Below, one piece after another: positions 16,970 to 23,394 of a stretch of 34,638 bases of DNA. The notes under the pieces are model-generated. The model did not search any database. It worked only from the letters and a program-made list of their open reading frames with translations, and was not told the DNA's origin. The stretch's first letter is position 1; every line of letters starts with the position of its first letter. The stretch covers positions 1 to 34,638 of the forward strand of contig JAEXAJ010000099.1 in the NCBI GenBank assembly GCA_023458215.1, read 5' to 3'. Made by a program: the position numbers and the translations under genes. This DNA comes from Bacteroidota bacterium (GTDB lineage: Bacteria; Bacteroidota; Bacteroidia; Bacteroidales; Bacteroidaceae).

Positions 16970-18604
16970 TTATTTCTTCTTCGGTTCCGGAGCCTCTTCC
17001 GTCTTTTCTTCCGGATGAATAATATTCTTCACCGTCTCTCCGATAGGCAACTTATCGAGTACTCCGAGACTCGGAGCAACCGTTTTCACCAATGAACTCA
17101 GGAAGTTGCTTGTACCACCGTTACCACCGTCGAATACAGTGATGTTTCCTAAGTTGATATGTTCGAATGCCTTCACTTGTTCGCCGGCAATCTCCTTCCA
17201 CTGGTCTACCATCTTGTATTGGATGGCGATGGCAGGATTCGATTCGGCGGCTCTCACCATGGCTTCGAAACCTTCGGCTTCGGCCAGCAACGATTTCTTC
17301 TTACCATCAGCTTCAGCCTCCAACTTCATGCGGATAGCTTGCGCCTCTGCCTGGGCTTGGGCAAGCATTGCCTTTGCACGTGCCTCGGCTTCACGGGTTA
17401 TTTTCTCGGCAACGGCATCCGCCTGCAGAACGGCTTCCTGCTTGGCTATCTCTGCCGGCACAATCTTTTCGGCTTTCAAAGAAGATTCTACTTTGCGGGC
17501 TTTAGCTTCTTCCACTTCTTTTTGGGCTATTTCGCGGGCCGTTTGCACCGATGCTTCCGAACGGGCGGCAGCTTCACCGGATTGCTTATCGGCAGTAGCC
17601 TGCGTCACGGCAAGTTCTGCATTAGACTGAGCAATGGCTTTCTGAGCTTCGTTTCGTCCGATGGCCGCTTTCTTGGCAGCTTCGGCCTGTTTGATTTCCA
17701 TATCGGAGTTCAGTTCGGCAATGCGGCTTTCTTTTTCGGTGTTGGCTTGTTCAATGCGGATGTTCTTCTCGGCTTCGGCCTTGGCAACCTGCGATTCCTT
17801 CTCGGCATTGGCAACGGCTACTTGCGAGATACGGTCTTTGTCGGCATTGGCTACCGAGATCTCTTGCAGTTTCTTGGTCTCGGCAATGGCGATGTCCTGG
17901 TCTTTGCGGGTTTCGGCAACCTTTGTTTCGCGTTCTTTGATCTGAGTGGCAATCTTAATAGCACCCAGTTTCTCCTGTTCCTCAATATTAGCCTGAGCCT
18001 CGTTTTGCGCTTTACTCTCGGCTTCCTTACCCAAGTTGACGATATAATTGGCAGCATCACGGATATCACTGATATTGATATTCATCAGATAGAGACCGAA
18101 CTTGCGCAGTTCCGTATCGATATTGTCTTTTACTTTGGACAAGAACTTATCACGGTCGGAGTTCAACTCTTCAATCGTCATATCAGCAATAACCAGACGC
18201 ATCTGACCATAAACTACATCGGTAATCAAGTTTTGTTTGTCGTCCATCGTCAATCCCAGCATACGTTCGGCAGCATTCTGCATGACCTCGGGATCGGTAC
18301 TGATAGCTACTGTAATCGTTGTCGGAACATCCACACGGATATTCTGTGCAGACAAAGCACCGGTCAGCTTACAATCTATCTGCATGGGCTTCATGGACAA
18401 GAACTCATATCCTTGGATAATGGGCCAAACAAACGCAGCGCCACCATGATATAACTTGGCTGATTTCTTATCGCCTCCTGTCTTACCATATACTACCAAA
18501 ACCTCGTCACTCTTACACTTGCGATAACGCGAAAGTATACCGATAAAAGTGAGCAGAACGACCGCAATCAGTATGGCGGCCATAATCATCATTTCTTGTG
18601 TCAT
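16970..18604 (-). CDS. Flotillin-like SPFH/band-7 membrane protein
   Basis: A 544-residue protein with one N-terminal membrane helix (MMIMAAILIAVVLLTFIGIL, ~5-24), an SPFH/band-7 domain at ~30-205 (VPTTITVAISTDPEVMQNAAERML, RKFGLYLMNINISDI), and a long Ala/Glu/Lys-rich coiled coil at ~205-470 with repeated AxxEAEA-type patterns. The C-terminus has a Gly-rich stretch and a charged tail EEAPEPKKK. Flotillins form ring-like scaffolds in the inner membrane and organise membrane microdomains and fluidity. The NfeD-like gene is 24 bp upstream, matching the YuaF-YuaG pair of Bacillus. The coiled-coil part produces long open frames on the opposite strand, which are not genes. The cellular role in Bacteroides is not established by the sequence. 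Confidence 0.93.
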   Translation of the reverse strand: MTQEMMIMAAILIAVVLLTFIGILSRYRKCKSDEVLVVYGKTGGDKKSAKLYHGGAAFVWPIIQGYEFLSMKPMQIDCKLTGALSAQNIRVDVPTTITVAISTDPEVMQNAAERMLGLTMDDKQNLITDVVYGQMRLVIADMTIEELNSDRDKFLSKVKDNIDTELRKFGLYLMNINISDIRDAANYIVNLGKEAESKAQNEAQANIEEQEKLGAIKIATQIKERETKVAETRKDQDIAIAETKKLQEISVANADKDRISQVAVANAEKESQVAKAEAEKNIRIEQANTEKESRIAELNSDMEIKQAEAAKKAAIGRNEAQKAIAQSNAELAVTQATADKQSGEAAARSEASVQTAREIAQKEVEEAKARKVESSLKAEKIVPAEIAKQEAVLQADAVAEKITREAEARAKAMLAQAQAEAQAIRMKLEAEADGKKKSLLAEAEGFEAMVRAAESNPAIAIQYKMVDQWKEIAGEQVKAFEHINLGNITVFDGGNGGTSNFLSSLVKTVAPSLGVLDKLPIGETVKNIIHPEEKTEEAPEPKKK

Positions 18605-18628
18605 AAATTTGTGTATTTAATTCTGTTT

Positions 18629-19126
18629 CTATTGTATATACAATGCTCCATCCCGATAGGCAGTGATAATCGTCTTATCCCCGGTCTGATAGGTCTTCTT
18701 AGTCTCGGACACGACATCAGCTTCGCGCATAGCACCGTCTTTCCTTATTTGCACGGTAAATTTGCCGTCTCCCTGCCCGAAGTAAATGGTACAATCACGT
18801 CCCACAAGCTGGTCCGACTTTTCCGAACGAGTCACTTGTTGTAACTGATAGGCTTTTTTATAAAGAAACCACACGGCAAACACAAAGAACAAACCAATCA
18901 GAATAGCAATGACATAACTTTGGATATCAGCATTGCCAATAAGATACATATACCAGCCAAAGCCGATACCGAAATGAGTAAGCCCCTTAAAAGAGACAAC
19001 ACTGCTAAGGTCGGCATCTACATCCACATCCGCGTCGATATCTCCGAAAAAGATAGAAAGGATAAACTGTATCACAAAAATTCCAGTCGTGACCAGTGCA
19101 ATGATAAGGAAAATATGAGTGCTCAT
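18629..19126 (-). CDS. NfeD/YuaF-like membrane protein, partner of flotillin
   Basis: A 165-residue membrane protein starting MSTHIFLIIALV; a TTG two codons earlier is less likely. Membrane helices lie near 4-27 and 74-95, with a further hydrophobic stretch around 50-64. They are separated by an acidic loop, GDIDADVDVDADLSS. Residues ~105-165 form a small beta-domain of the NfeD OB-fold type (LVGRDCTIYFGQGDGKFTVQIRKDGAMREADVV). NfeD-like proteins are usually encoded beside a flotillin or stomatin, as here, and are thought to help its assembly or function. A near-consensus Bacteroides promoter lies 47 bp upstream. The repeated D-x-D acidic loop is unusual and could bind cations. Confidence 0.85.
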   Translation of the reverse strand: MSTHIFLIIALVTTGIFVIQFILSIFFGDIDADVDVDADLSSVVSFKGLTHFGIGFGWYMYLIGNADIQSYVIAILIGLFFVFAVWFLYKKAYQLQQVTRSEKSDQLVGRDCTIYFGQGDGKFTVQIRKDGAMREADVVSETKKTYQTGDKTIITAYRDGALYIQ

Positions 19127-19172
19127 AGGCAAATTGAAGTAGTGTCCTTACACTATATATTAGATATATTAA

Positions 19173-19203
19173 CAAATATAGATATTTGAGTAATGCAGGC
19201 AAA
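19173..19203 (-). promoter_or_regulatory. Consensus Bacteroides promoter for the NfeD-flotillin operon
   Basis: Read on the - strand, TTTG (19203-19200) is followed by 19 bp and then TATATTTG (19180-19173). This matches TTTG-N19-TAnnTTTG without a mismatch. Transcription would start near 19168, giving a leader of about 40 nt to the ATG at 19126. Confidence 0.8.
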
Positions 19204-19357
19204 GCAACAATCTCTATTTAACAATTTTTTCGTAGTTTGCCTGCTACAGATAACACCTGATTACGGCACGTCACCATACTTTTTCACTTACCTAAGAAAA
19301 TATATCATCGATACTAAGAAAACTTTTCTCAATCGCAAGAAAAACTATATATTAAAA

Positions 19358-19441
19358 CTTGAAATTTATATTTCAAGCCTTGGTATATAGAAATCAAAGC
19401 CTGAAATCTATATTTCAAGCCTTGAAATATAGATTTACTAG
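19358..19441. repeat. Cluster of AT-rich palindromes
   Basis: CTTGAAAT-N4-ATTTCAAG occupies 19358-19377. A degenerate copy follows at 19380-19400. Then comes a 33-bp palindrome at 19404-19436: AAATCTATATTTCAAG, one central base, and its exact 16-bp complement. The units are ~20-22 bp apart, as in the 8157-8266 array, but the sequence is different. The function is unknown. Confidence 0.85.
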
Positions 19442-19636
19442 TATAGCAGAAACCTTTTGAAAGCATAAAAGGAAAGTTTCCTTAGCACCAACGAAAAGTA
19501 TGAGTACCTTCGATTGATTAATAGTAACTTCGGAAGGAGCAACCATAATCTTTTATAAAACTAAGATATAATAATCATTAAATATTAACGAACCTTTCAA
19601 CTTCTTTCAAACTTATGCGTTATCTATGCACCCCCG

Positions 19637-20068
19637 ATGAAACAACTTAATTGTATAATCCTGCTTTTGCTCCTCAGCGTGGGTCTGATTATGGTCTCCC
19701 ATGAGGAACAGCCAAATTCTCAAGTAAGTGAGAATCTGACAGGAAGTACTATCGAGTATGTCCTATCAAGTTGTTCATTAAAAGCCTCAACAGAAGAATC
19801 TTCTCCCATCTCCAACCACTCATACGCTAATGATGACACCGGTAGTAGTTGGAACCGAAATGCACTGTGCCCCAATAGTGTTTATACGAATAACAATGCC
19901 TCATCTAAATTCCTGAAACTCAAATTGTATCTACCGGCAGGTCAGCTACATCGCTTTAATTACAGCCAGCTACTTGCCAAACAAAACTTAATACGCTCAT
20001 ACAGTCCCAGTGCTATCCGCTATTCGTATGGATATTACATCTATGCGTTAGCACACATCCTGATTTAG
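19637..20068 (+). CDS. Small exported protein of unknown function
   Basis: A 143-residue protein that I do not recognise. It begins with a clear export signal, MKQLNCIILLLLLSVGLIMVS, and has no lipobox. The mature part is rich in Ser, Asn and Tyr, has two cysteines in the middle region (SSCSLKAS and NALCPNS), and ends in an aromatic-hydrophobic segment (RYSYGYYIYALAHILI). It may be a small periplasmic or envelope protein. It lies 106 bp before the OadG-like membrane gene on the same strand, so a functional link is possible but not shown. A weak -7-like element lies very close to its start, and no other promoter is evident. Confidence 0.6.
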   Translation: MKQLNCIILLLLLSVGLIMVSHEEQPNSQVSENLTGSTIEYVLSSCSLKASTEESSPISNHSYANDDTGSSWNRNALCPNSVYTNNNASSKFLKLKLYLPAGQLHRFNYSQLLAKQNLIRSYSPSAIRYSYGYYIYALAHILI

Positions 20069-20101
20069 CCGCTATACAGTCACTTATTTATCAAACTACC
20101 T

Positions 20102-20133
20102 ATTGTCGGAGGTATGCTATCAGCATGTCTTTG
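20102..20133 (+). promoter_or_regulatory. Possible promoter for the OadG-like/OadB-like pair
   Basis: ATTG (20102-20105), 20 bp, then TGTCTTTG (20126-20133), which is one base off TAnnTTTG. Start near 20138; the ATG at 20175 would follow a ~37-nt leader. It lies inside the frame that would begin at a TTG at 20103 and therefore argues for the later start. Confidence 0.4.
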
Positions 20134-20174
20134 GCTCATCTATCGTTTATTACAATCATTTTAAAGCTATTACT

Positions 20175-20615
20175 ATGGGTAATTTATTATTGTCCACAAT
20201 CGAAATGATGGGACTTACCTTCGCTATCGGCTTCTTCGTGGCATTCGTTATCAAACTGATTGCCGTGGCTGCCGATTCGCTTGACTTTTACAGTTCACAC
20301 CAGAAAGAACTGCTACGCTTGCGACGCTTGAAAAAACTACGCCAAAAGGTGGCAGTGATGATGGGAGAAGACCCTCATGGTTATGAAGACTTCGCCAACG
20401 AACAGCGCGGAGACTACAGCCGAGGTATTGACCGGGAATCTGATAATACACATGGTTATTACCATGGAGTAAGCATCGGAGCATCCAAGAAAACATTGAT
20501 AGATCACTACTATCCCGAAGATATACACACCATGTTCCTGAATCATGCGGAAGAGGTGAAAAGAAACCAAAACAAAGAACGCTCCGAGAAGAAGGGCAAA
20601 CAAGAAAATAAATAA
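20175..20615 (+). CDS. Single-helix membrane protein, candidate gamma-like partner of the decarboxylase beta subunit
   Basis: A 146-residue protein starting MGNLLLSTIEMMGLTFAIGF, with one membrane helix at ~9-34 followed by a charged cytoplasmic tail (HQKELLRLRRLKKLRQKVAVMM) ending in a Lys/Glu-rich stretch. Topology and size are like OadG, the small anchoring subunit of Na+-translocating decarboxylases, but I see no convincing OadG sequence signature. It lies 11 bp before the beta-subunit gene and is surely co-transcribed with it. The start at 20175 is chosen because an earlier TTG (20103) adds a soluble segment in front of the helix and overlaps the likely promoter. The function by sequence alone is open; by context, assembly or stabilisation of the beta subunit. 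Confidence 0.75.
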   Translation: MGNLLLSTIEMMGLTFAIGFFVAFVIKLIAVAADSLDFYSSHQKELLRLRRLKKLRQKVAVMMGEDPHGYEDFANEQRGDYSRGIDRESDNTHGYYHGVSIGASKKTLIDHYYPEDIHTMFLNHAEEVKRNQNKERSEKKGKQENK

Positions 20616-20626
20616 GAAGAAACAGT

Positions 20627-21841
20627 ATGGAAAATATAGATTTCGCGAGTTTGTTCCAAGGATTCGGAACGATGATGGAGAGCGGCTGGTTACTCGCTTC
20701 AGCACGTATGTTTTTGGTCGCTTTAGGACTTTTGCTAGTGTACTTGGGATGGAAAGGCGTTCTCGAACCTATGGTAATGATTCCTATGGGACTTGGGATG
20801 GTCGCTATCAACTGTGGTACACTTTTAATGCCCGACGGCACACTGGGTAATCTCTTCCTCGATCCGATGCTCGAGGATACCGATGCCTTGATGACGACTA
20901 TGCAGATAGACTTCCTGCAACCGGTCTATACGCTGACCTTTAGTAACGGATTGATTGCATGCTTTGTATTTATGGGTATCGGCACGTTGCTCGACGTAGG
21001 TTTCTTATTGCAGAAACCGTTTGCCAGTATCTTCCTTGCGCTGTGCGCCGAACTGGGTACGTTTGTAACTGTTCCTATTGCTGCTGCCCTAGGTCTGACA
21101 TTGAAAGAAAGTGCTTCTGTAGCAATGGTGGGTGGTGCTGATGGTCCGATGGTGCTTTTCACCTCACTGGCTTTGGCTAAACATCTGTTTGTACCTATCA
21201 CGGTAGTGGCTTACCTCTATTTAGGATTAACTTATGGTGGCTATCCTTATTTGGTGAAGTTGATGGTTCCGAAACGTCTGCGCGCTATTAAGATGACACA
21301 GAAGAAACCGGTAAAGAATTATGATGCAAAAGTAAAATTGGCTTTCTCGGCTATATTGTGTGCTGTATTGTGTTTCTTGTTCCCGGTAGCCTCACCACTG
21401 TTCTTCTCTCTTTTCTTGGGCGTAGCTGTTCGTGAATCGGGTATGAAGCATATTTATGATTTCGTTAGCGGTCCGTTGTTGTATGGTTCTACATTTATGC
21501 TGGGTTTGTTGTTGGGTGTACTTTGCGACGCACATCTGCTGCTCGATCCTAAAATTCTGAAACTGTTGTTACTGGGTATGACGGCGTTGTTGTTCTCCGG
21601 TATCGGTGGTATTTTGGGAGGATATATCATGTACTTCATAAAGAAAGGCAATTACAATCCGGTGATCGGTATAGCGGCAGTCAGTTGTGTACCTACCACG
21701 GCTAAAGTGGCACAGAAGATTGTAAGCAAGGATAATCCCAACTCGTTTATTTTGGGAGATGCATTGGGCGCTAATATCTCGGGAGTAATAACTTCGGCTA
21801 TTATCACGGGTATTTATATCACTATAATCCCTTATCTGTAA
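20627..21841 (+). CDS. Na+-translocating decarboxylase beta subunit (OadB/MmdB/GcdB family)
   Basis: A 404-residue polytopic membrane protein, near the usual family length. It carries the two conserved blocks of the beta subunit: VGGADGP at 168-174, with D172 corresponding to the essential aspartate of the sodium site, and GANISGVITS at 381-390 near the C-terminus, holding the conserved Asn (N383) and Ser residues. The beta subunit couples decarboxylation of a carboxybiotin carrier to Na+ export. Normally an alpha carboxyltransferase and a biotin protein are encoded nearby; neither is within the window, so they must be elsewhere or this copy serves another complex. Oxaloacetate, methylmalonyl-CoA and glutaconyl-CoA enzymes share this subunit type, so the substrate cannot be named. 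Confidence 0.92.
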   Translation: MENIDFASLFQGFGTMMESGWLLASARMFLVALGLLLVYLGWKGVLEPMVMIPMGLGMVAINCGTLLMPDGTLGNLFLDPMLEDTDALMTTMQIDFLQPVYTLTFSNGLIACFVFMGIGTLLDVGFLLQKPFASIFLALCAELGTFVTVPIAAALGLTLKESASVAMVGGADGPMVLFTSLALAKHLFVPITVVAYLYLGLTYGGYPYLVKLMVPKRLRAIKMTQKKPVKNYDAKVKLAFSAILCAVLCFLFPVASPLFFSLFLGVAVRESGMKHIYDFVSGPLLYGSTFMLGLLLGVLCDAHLLLDPKILKLLLLGMTALLFSGIGGILGGYIMYFIKKGNYNPVIGIAAVSCVPTTAKVAQKIVSKDNPNSFILGDALGANISGVITSAIITGIYITIIPYL

Positions 21842-21863
21842 ATTATAGTAGGTTCAGGACACA

Positions 21864-21900
21864 GAAAGAGGCTGCCGCAAAATAAACGACAACCTCTTTC
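21864..21900. terminator. Terminator between convergent genes
   Basis: GAAAGAGG (21864-21871) pairs with CCTCTTTC (21893-21900), and further pairs TG/CA and CG/CG extend the stem across single mismatches, leaving a ~9-nt loop. It lies 22 bp past the decarboxylase stop and 57 bp before the 3' end of the convergent carboxylesterase gene. Confidence 0.75.
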
Positions 21901-21957
21901 ACCTACCTGACTAAGAAAACTCTCTCCGTTTTTTCTCTCTCTACTATTGATTTTCTT

Positions 21958-23358
21958 TTATTCTACATCTAACATTTGTATATGACTATTATTTCCCGTA
22001 CAAGGCTCCCACACAGGTAAATCTTTCCCGTTCGGATTGCCTGTTTTGGCAAAGTTTGTCCAATAGGTTACCATACGTTCGCTCAGTTCATAGTCTCCCT
22101 TTTCCATTGGACGCCAGCAATTGCCCAATGTACCAAATACATACCACAACTCCGAAGAATGAAAAGCACCTTTCATGTTACCCAAACCTCCGGATTTAGG
22201 ATCATCAGGCATATCTTCGCCGGGCAAATCACGGCTAAAGCAATATACATAAGCCGGCTTTCTTCCTTGCTTCTCCAACAACAGGCTCCAATCTATTGCA
22301 GCTTTCTTCATTACTTCAGGTGCGATATCTTCTGATACATAGCCAATCATATAAGGAATATTCAATGCTTTCCCTGCCATTGCCACATCATTAGGAGTCA
22401 TTTCAAGTAGCTGTCCATCGATAACCGGTCCATAAGGAAGCCCCATAAAACGTTGTTGCTTTTTCATATAGTCCGCCAAAATCTTCGGAAATGTATCAGC
22501 CAGGCAAGCACGCATCTGTTTTAATGTAGTGAAACCTGCGGCATCCCACATTGCTTGCCCTTCAACCTCAGCCTCAGCTCTTGCTTTAGCTCCCATAATA
22601 CCGCCCAAACCTCCACCACTCTGAATGATAGCACGTTGAATCAATCCTTCAGTTAAGGGTGATGAGATCAAAGCTTGTACACTACCGGCTCCGGCACTTT
22701 GCCCAAACACGGTTATATTCTCCGGATCTCCTCCGAAGGACTCTATATTCTTCTTCACCCAATGCAATGCTGCCAATTGGTCAAACAAGCCATAGTTACC
22801 ACTCCCTTTACCACCGTTTTCAGCGTTCAGCAATGGATGAGACAAGAAGCCGCACATACCCAGGCGATAGTTGATAGTAACCAGAATAACATTCTTTTTC
22901 GCATAGGCATCACCACCAAACTCAATCTCATAGCCATAACCATTCATAAAAGCACCGCCGTGTATCCATAACATAACAGGTAGCTTTGCATCCTTCTTTC
23001 CGGAAGCCGGAGTCCATACGTTCAGGTAGAGGCAGTCTTCACTCTTTTCCGGTTCACCGGCCTGGAAAAATTCTTTCCAATAGAAAGAGCCTTCATTCTG
23101 CCCGCTTTGCAAAGAAGCCGGTCCGAACGAATCACATAAACGCACTCCCTGCCAAGGCAGCACGGGTTGAGGGTGCCTCCAACGCAAATCACCAACAGGC
23201 GGCGCTGCATAGGGGATTCCTTTATAAACAGTAACCCCCTCTGTTCCACTGGGCACACCCGCTATTTGCCCTCCTTCTACATTCAATACCGTATTTTGTG
23301 CAGAACTGGTTGCCAGGATCAAAAACAAACTAAAAACGGATAGTAAACTTCTCCTCAT
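21958..23358 (-). CDS. Exported type-B carboxylesterase
   Basis: A 466-residue alpha/beta-hydrolase with signal peptide MRRSLLSVFSLFLILATSSA. Family marks: YKGIPYAAPPVGDLRW at 45, SEDCLYLNVWTP at 106, the oxyanion-hole WIHGGAF at 131, and the nucleophile elbow GQSAGAG with S221. The likely catalytic His is in GAFHSSELWYVFG near the C-terminus. It is somewhat short for the family (about 500-550 residues) but looks complete, ending after the HIQMLDVE strand. Type-B esterases split carboxylic esters; in a glycan operon the natural target would be acyl groups on sugars. It is last in the four-gene operon, 36 bp after the GH3. It is a paralogue of the first gene (26948-28585) but not a recent duplicate. 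Confidence 0.93.
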   Translation of the reverse strand: MRRSLLSVFSLFLILATSSAQNTVLNVEGGQIAGVPSGTEGVTVYKGIPYAAPPVGDLRWRHPQPVLPWQGVRLCDSFGPASLQSGQNEGSFYWKEFFQAGEPEKSEDCLYLNVWTPASGKKDAKLPVMLWIHGGAFMNGYGYEIEFGGDAYAKKNVILVTINYRLGMCGFLSHPLLNAENGGKGSGNYGLFDQLAALHWVKKNIESFGGDPENITVFGQSAGAGSVQALISSPLTEGLIQRAIIQSGGGLGGIMGAKARAEAEVEGQAMWDAAGFTTLKQMRACLADTFPKILADYMKKQQRFMGLPYGPVIDGQLLEMTPNDVAMAGKALNIPYMIGYVSEDIAPEVMKKAAIDWSLLLEKQGRKPAYVYCFSRDLPGEDMPDDPKSGGLGNMKGAFHSSELWYVFGTLGNCWRPMEKGDYELSERMVTYWTNFAKTGNPNGKDLPVWEPCTGNNSHIQMLDVE

Positions 23359-23394
23359 TATATATTCATTTTTGTGTATTGCTTCTATTCGAAA

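Larger units (their letters stand above)
19127..19636. other. AT-rich intergenic interval without a supported gene
   Basis: About 510 bp separate the divergent NfeD-flotillin and 19637 transcription units. It holds the promoter at 19173-19203 and the palindrome cluster at 19358-19441. The stretch 19442-19636 shows only a weak -7-like TATCTATG at 19621-19628 just before the next start. A 65-codon frame at 19193-19390 overlaps the promoter and the repeats and has no recognisable features. Confidence 0.7.

Noticed and set aside
17159..18454. 431-codon frame on the + strand opposite the flotillin gene
   Set aside because: It is the complement of a low-complexity Ala/Glu/Lys coiled-coil gene, has Phe/Gly/Leu-rich repetitive content, and no promoter or family signature.
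19193..19390. 65-codon frame on the + strand
   Set aside because: It overlaps the nfeD promoter and runs into the palindromes; Lys/Ile/Tyr-rich content follows from the AT-rich DNA.
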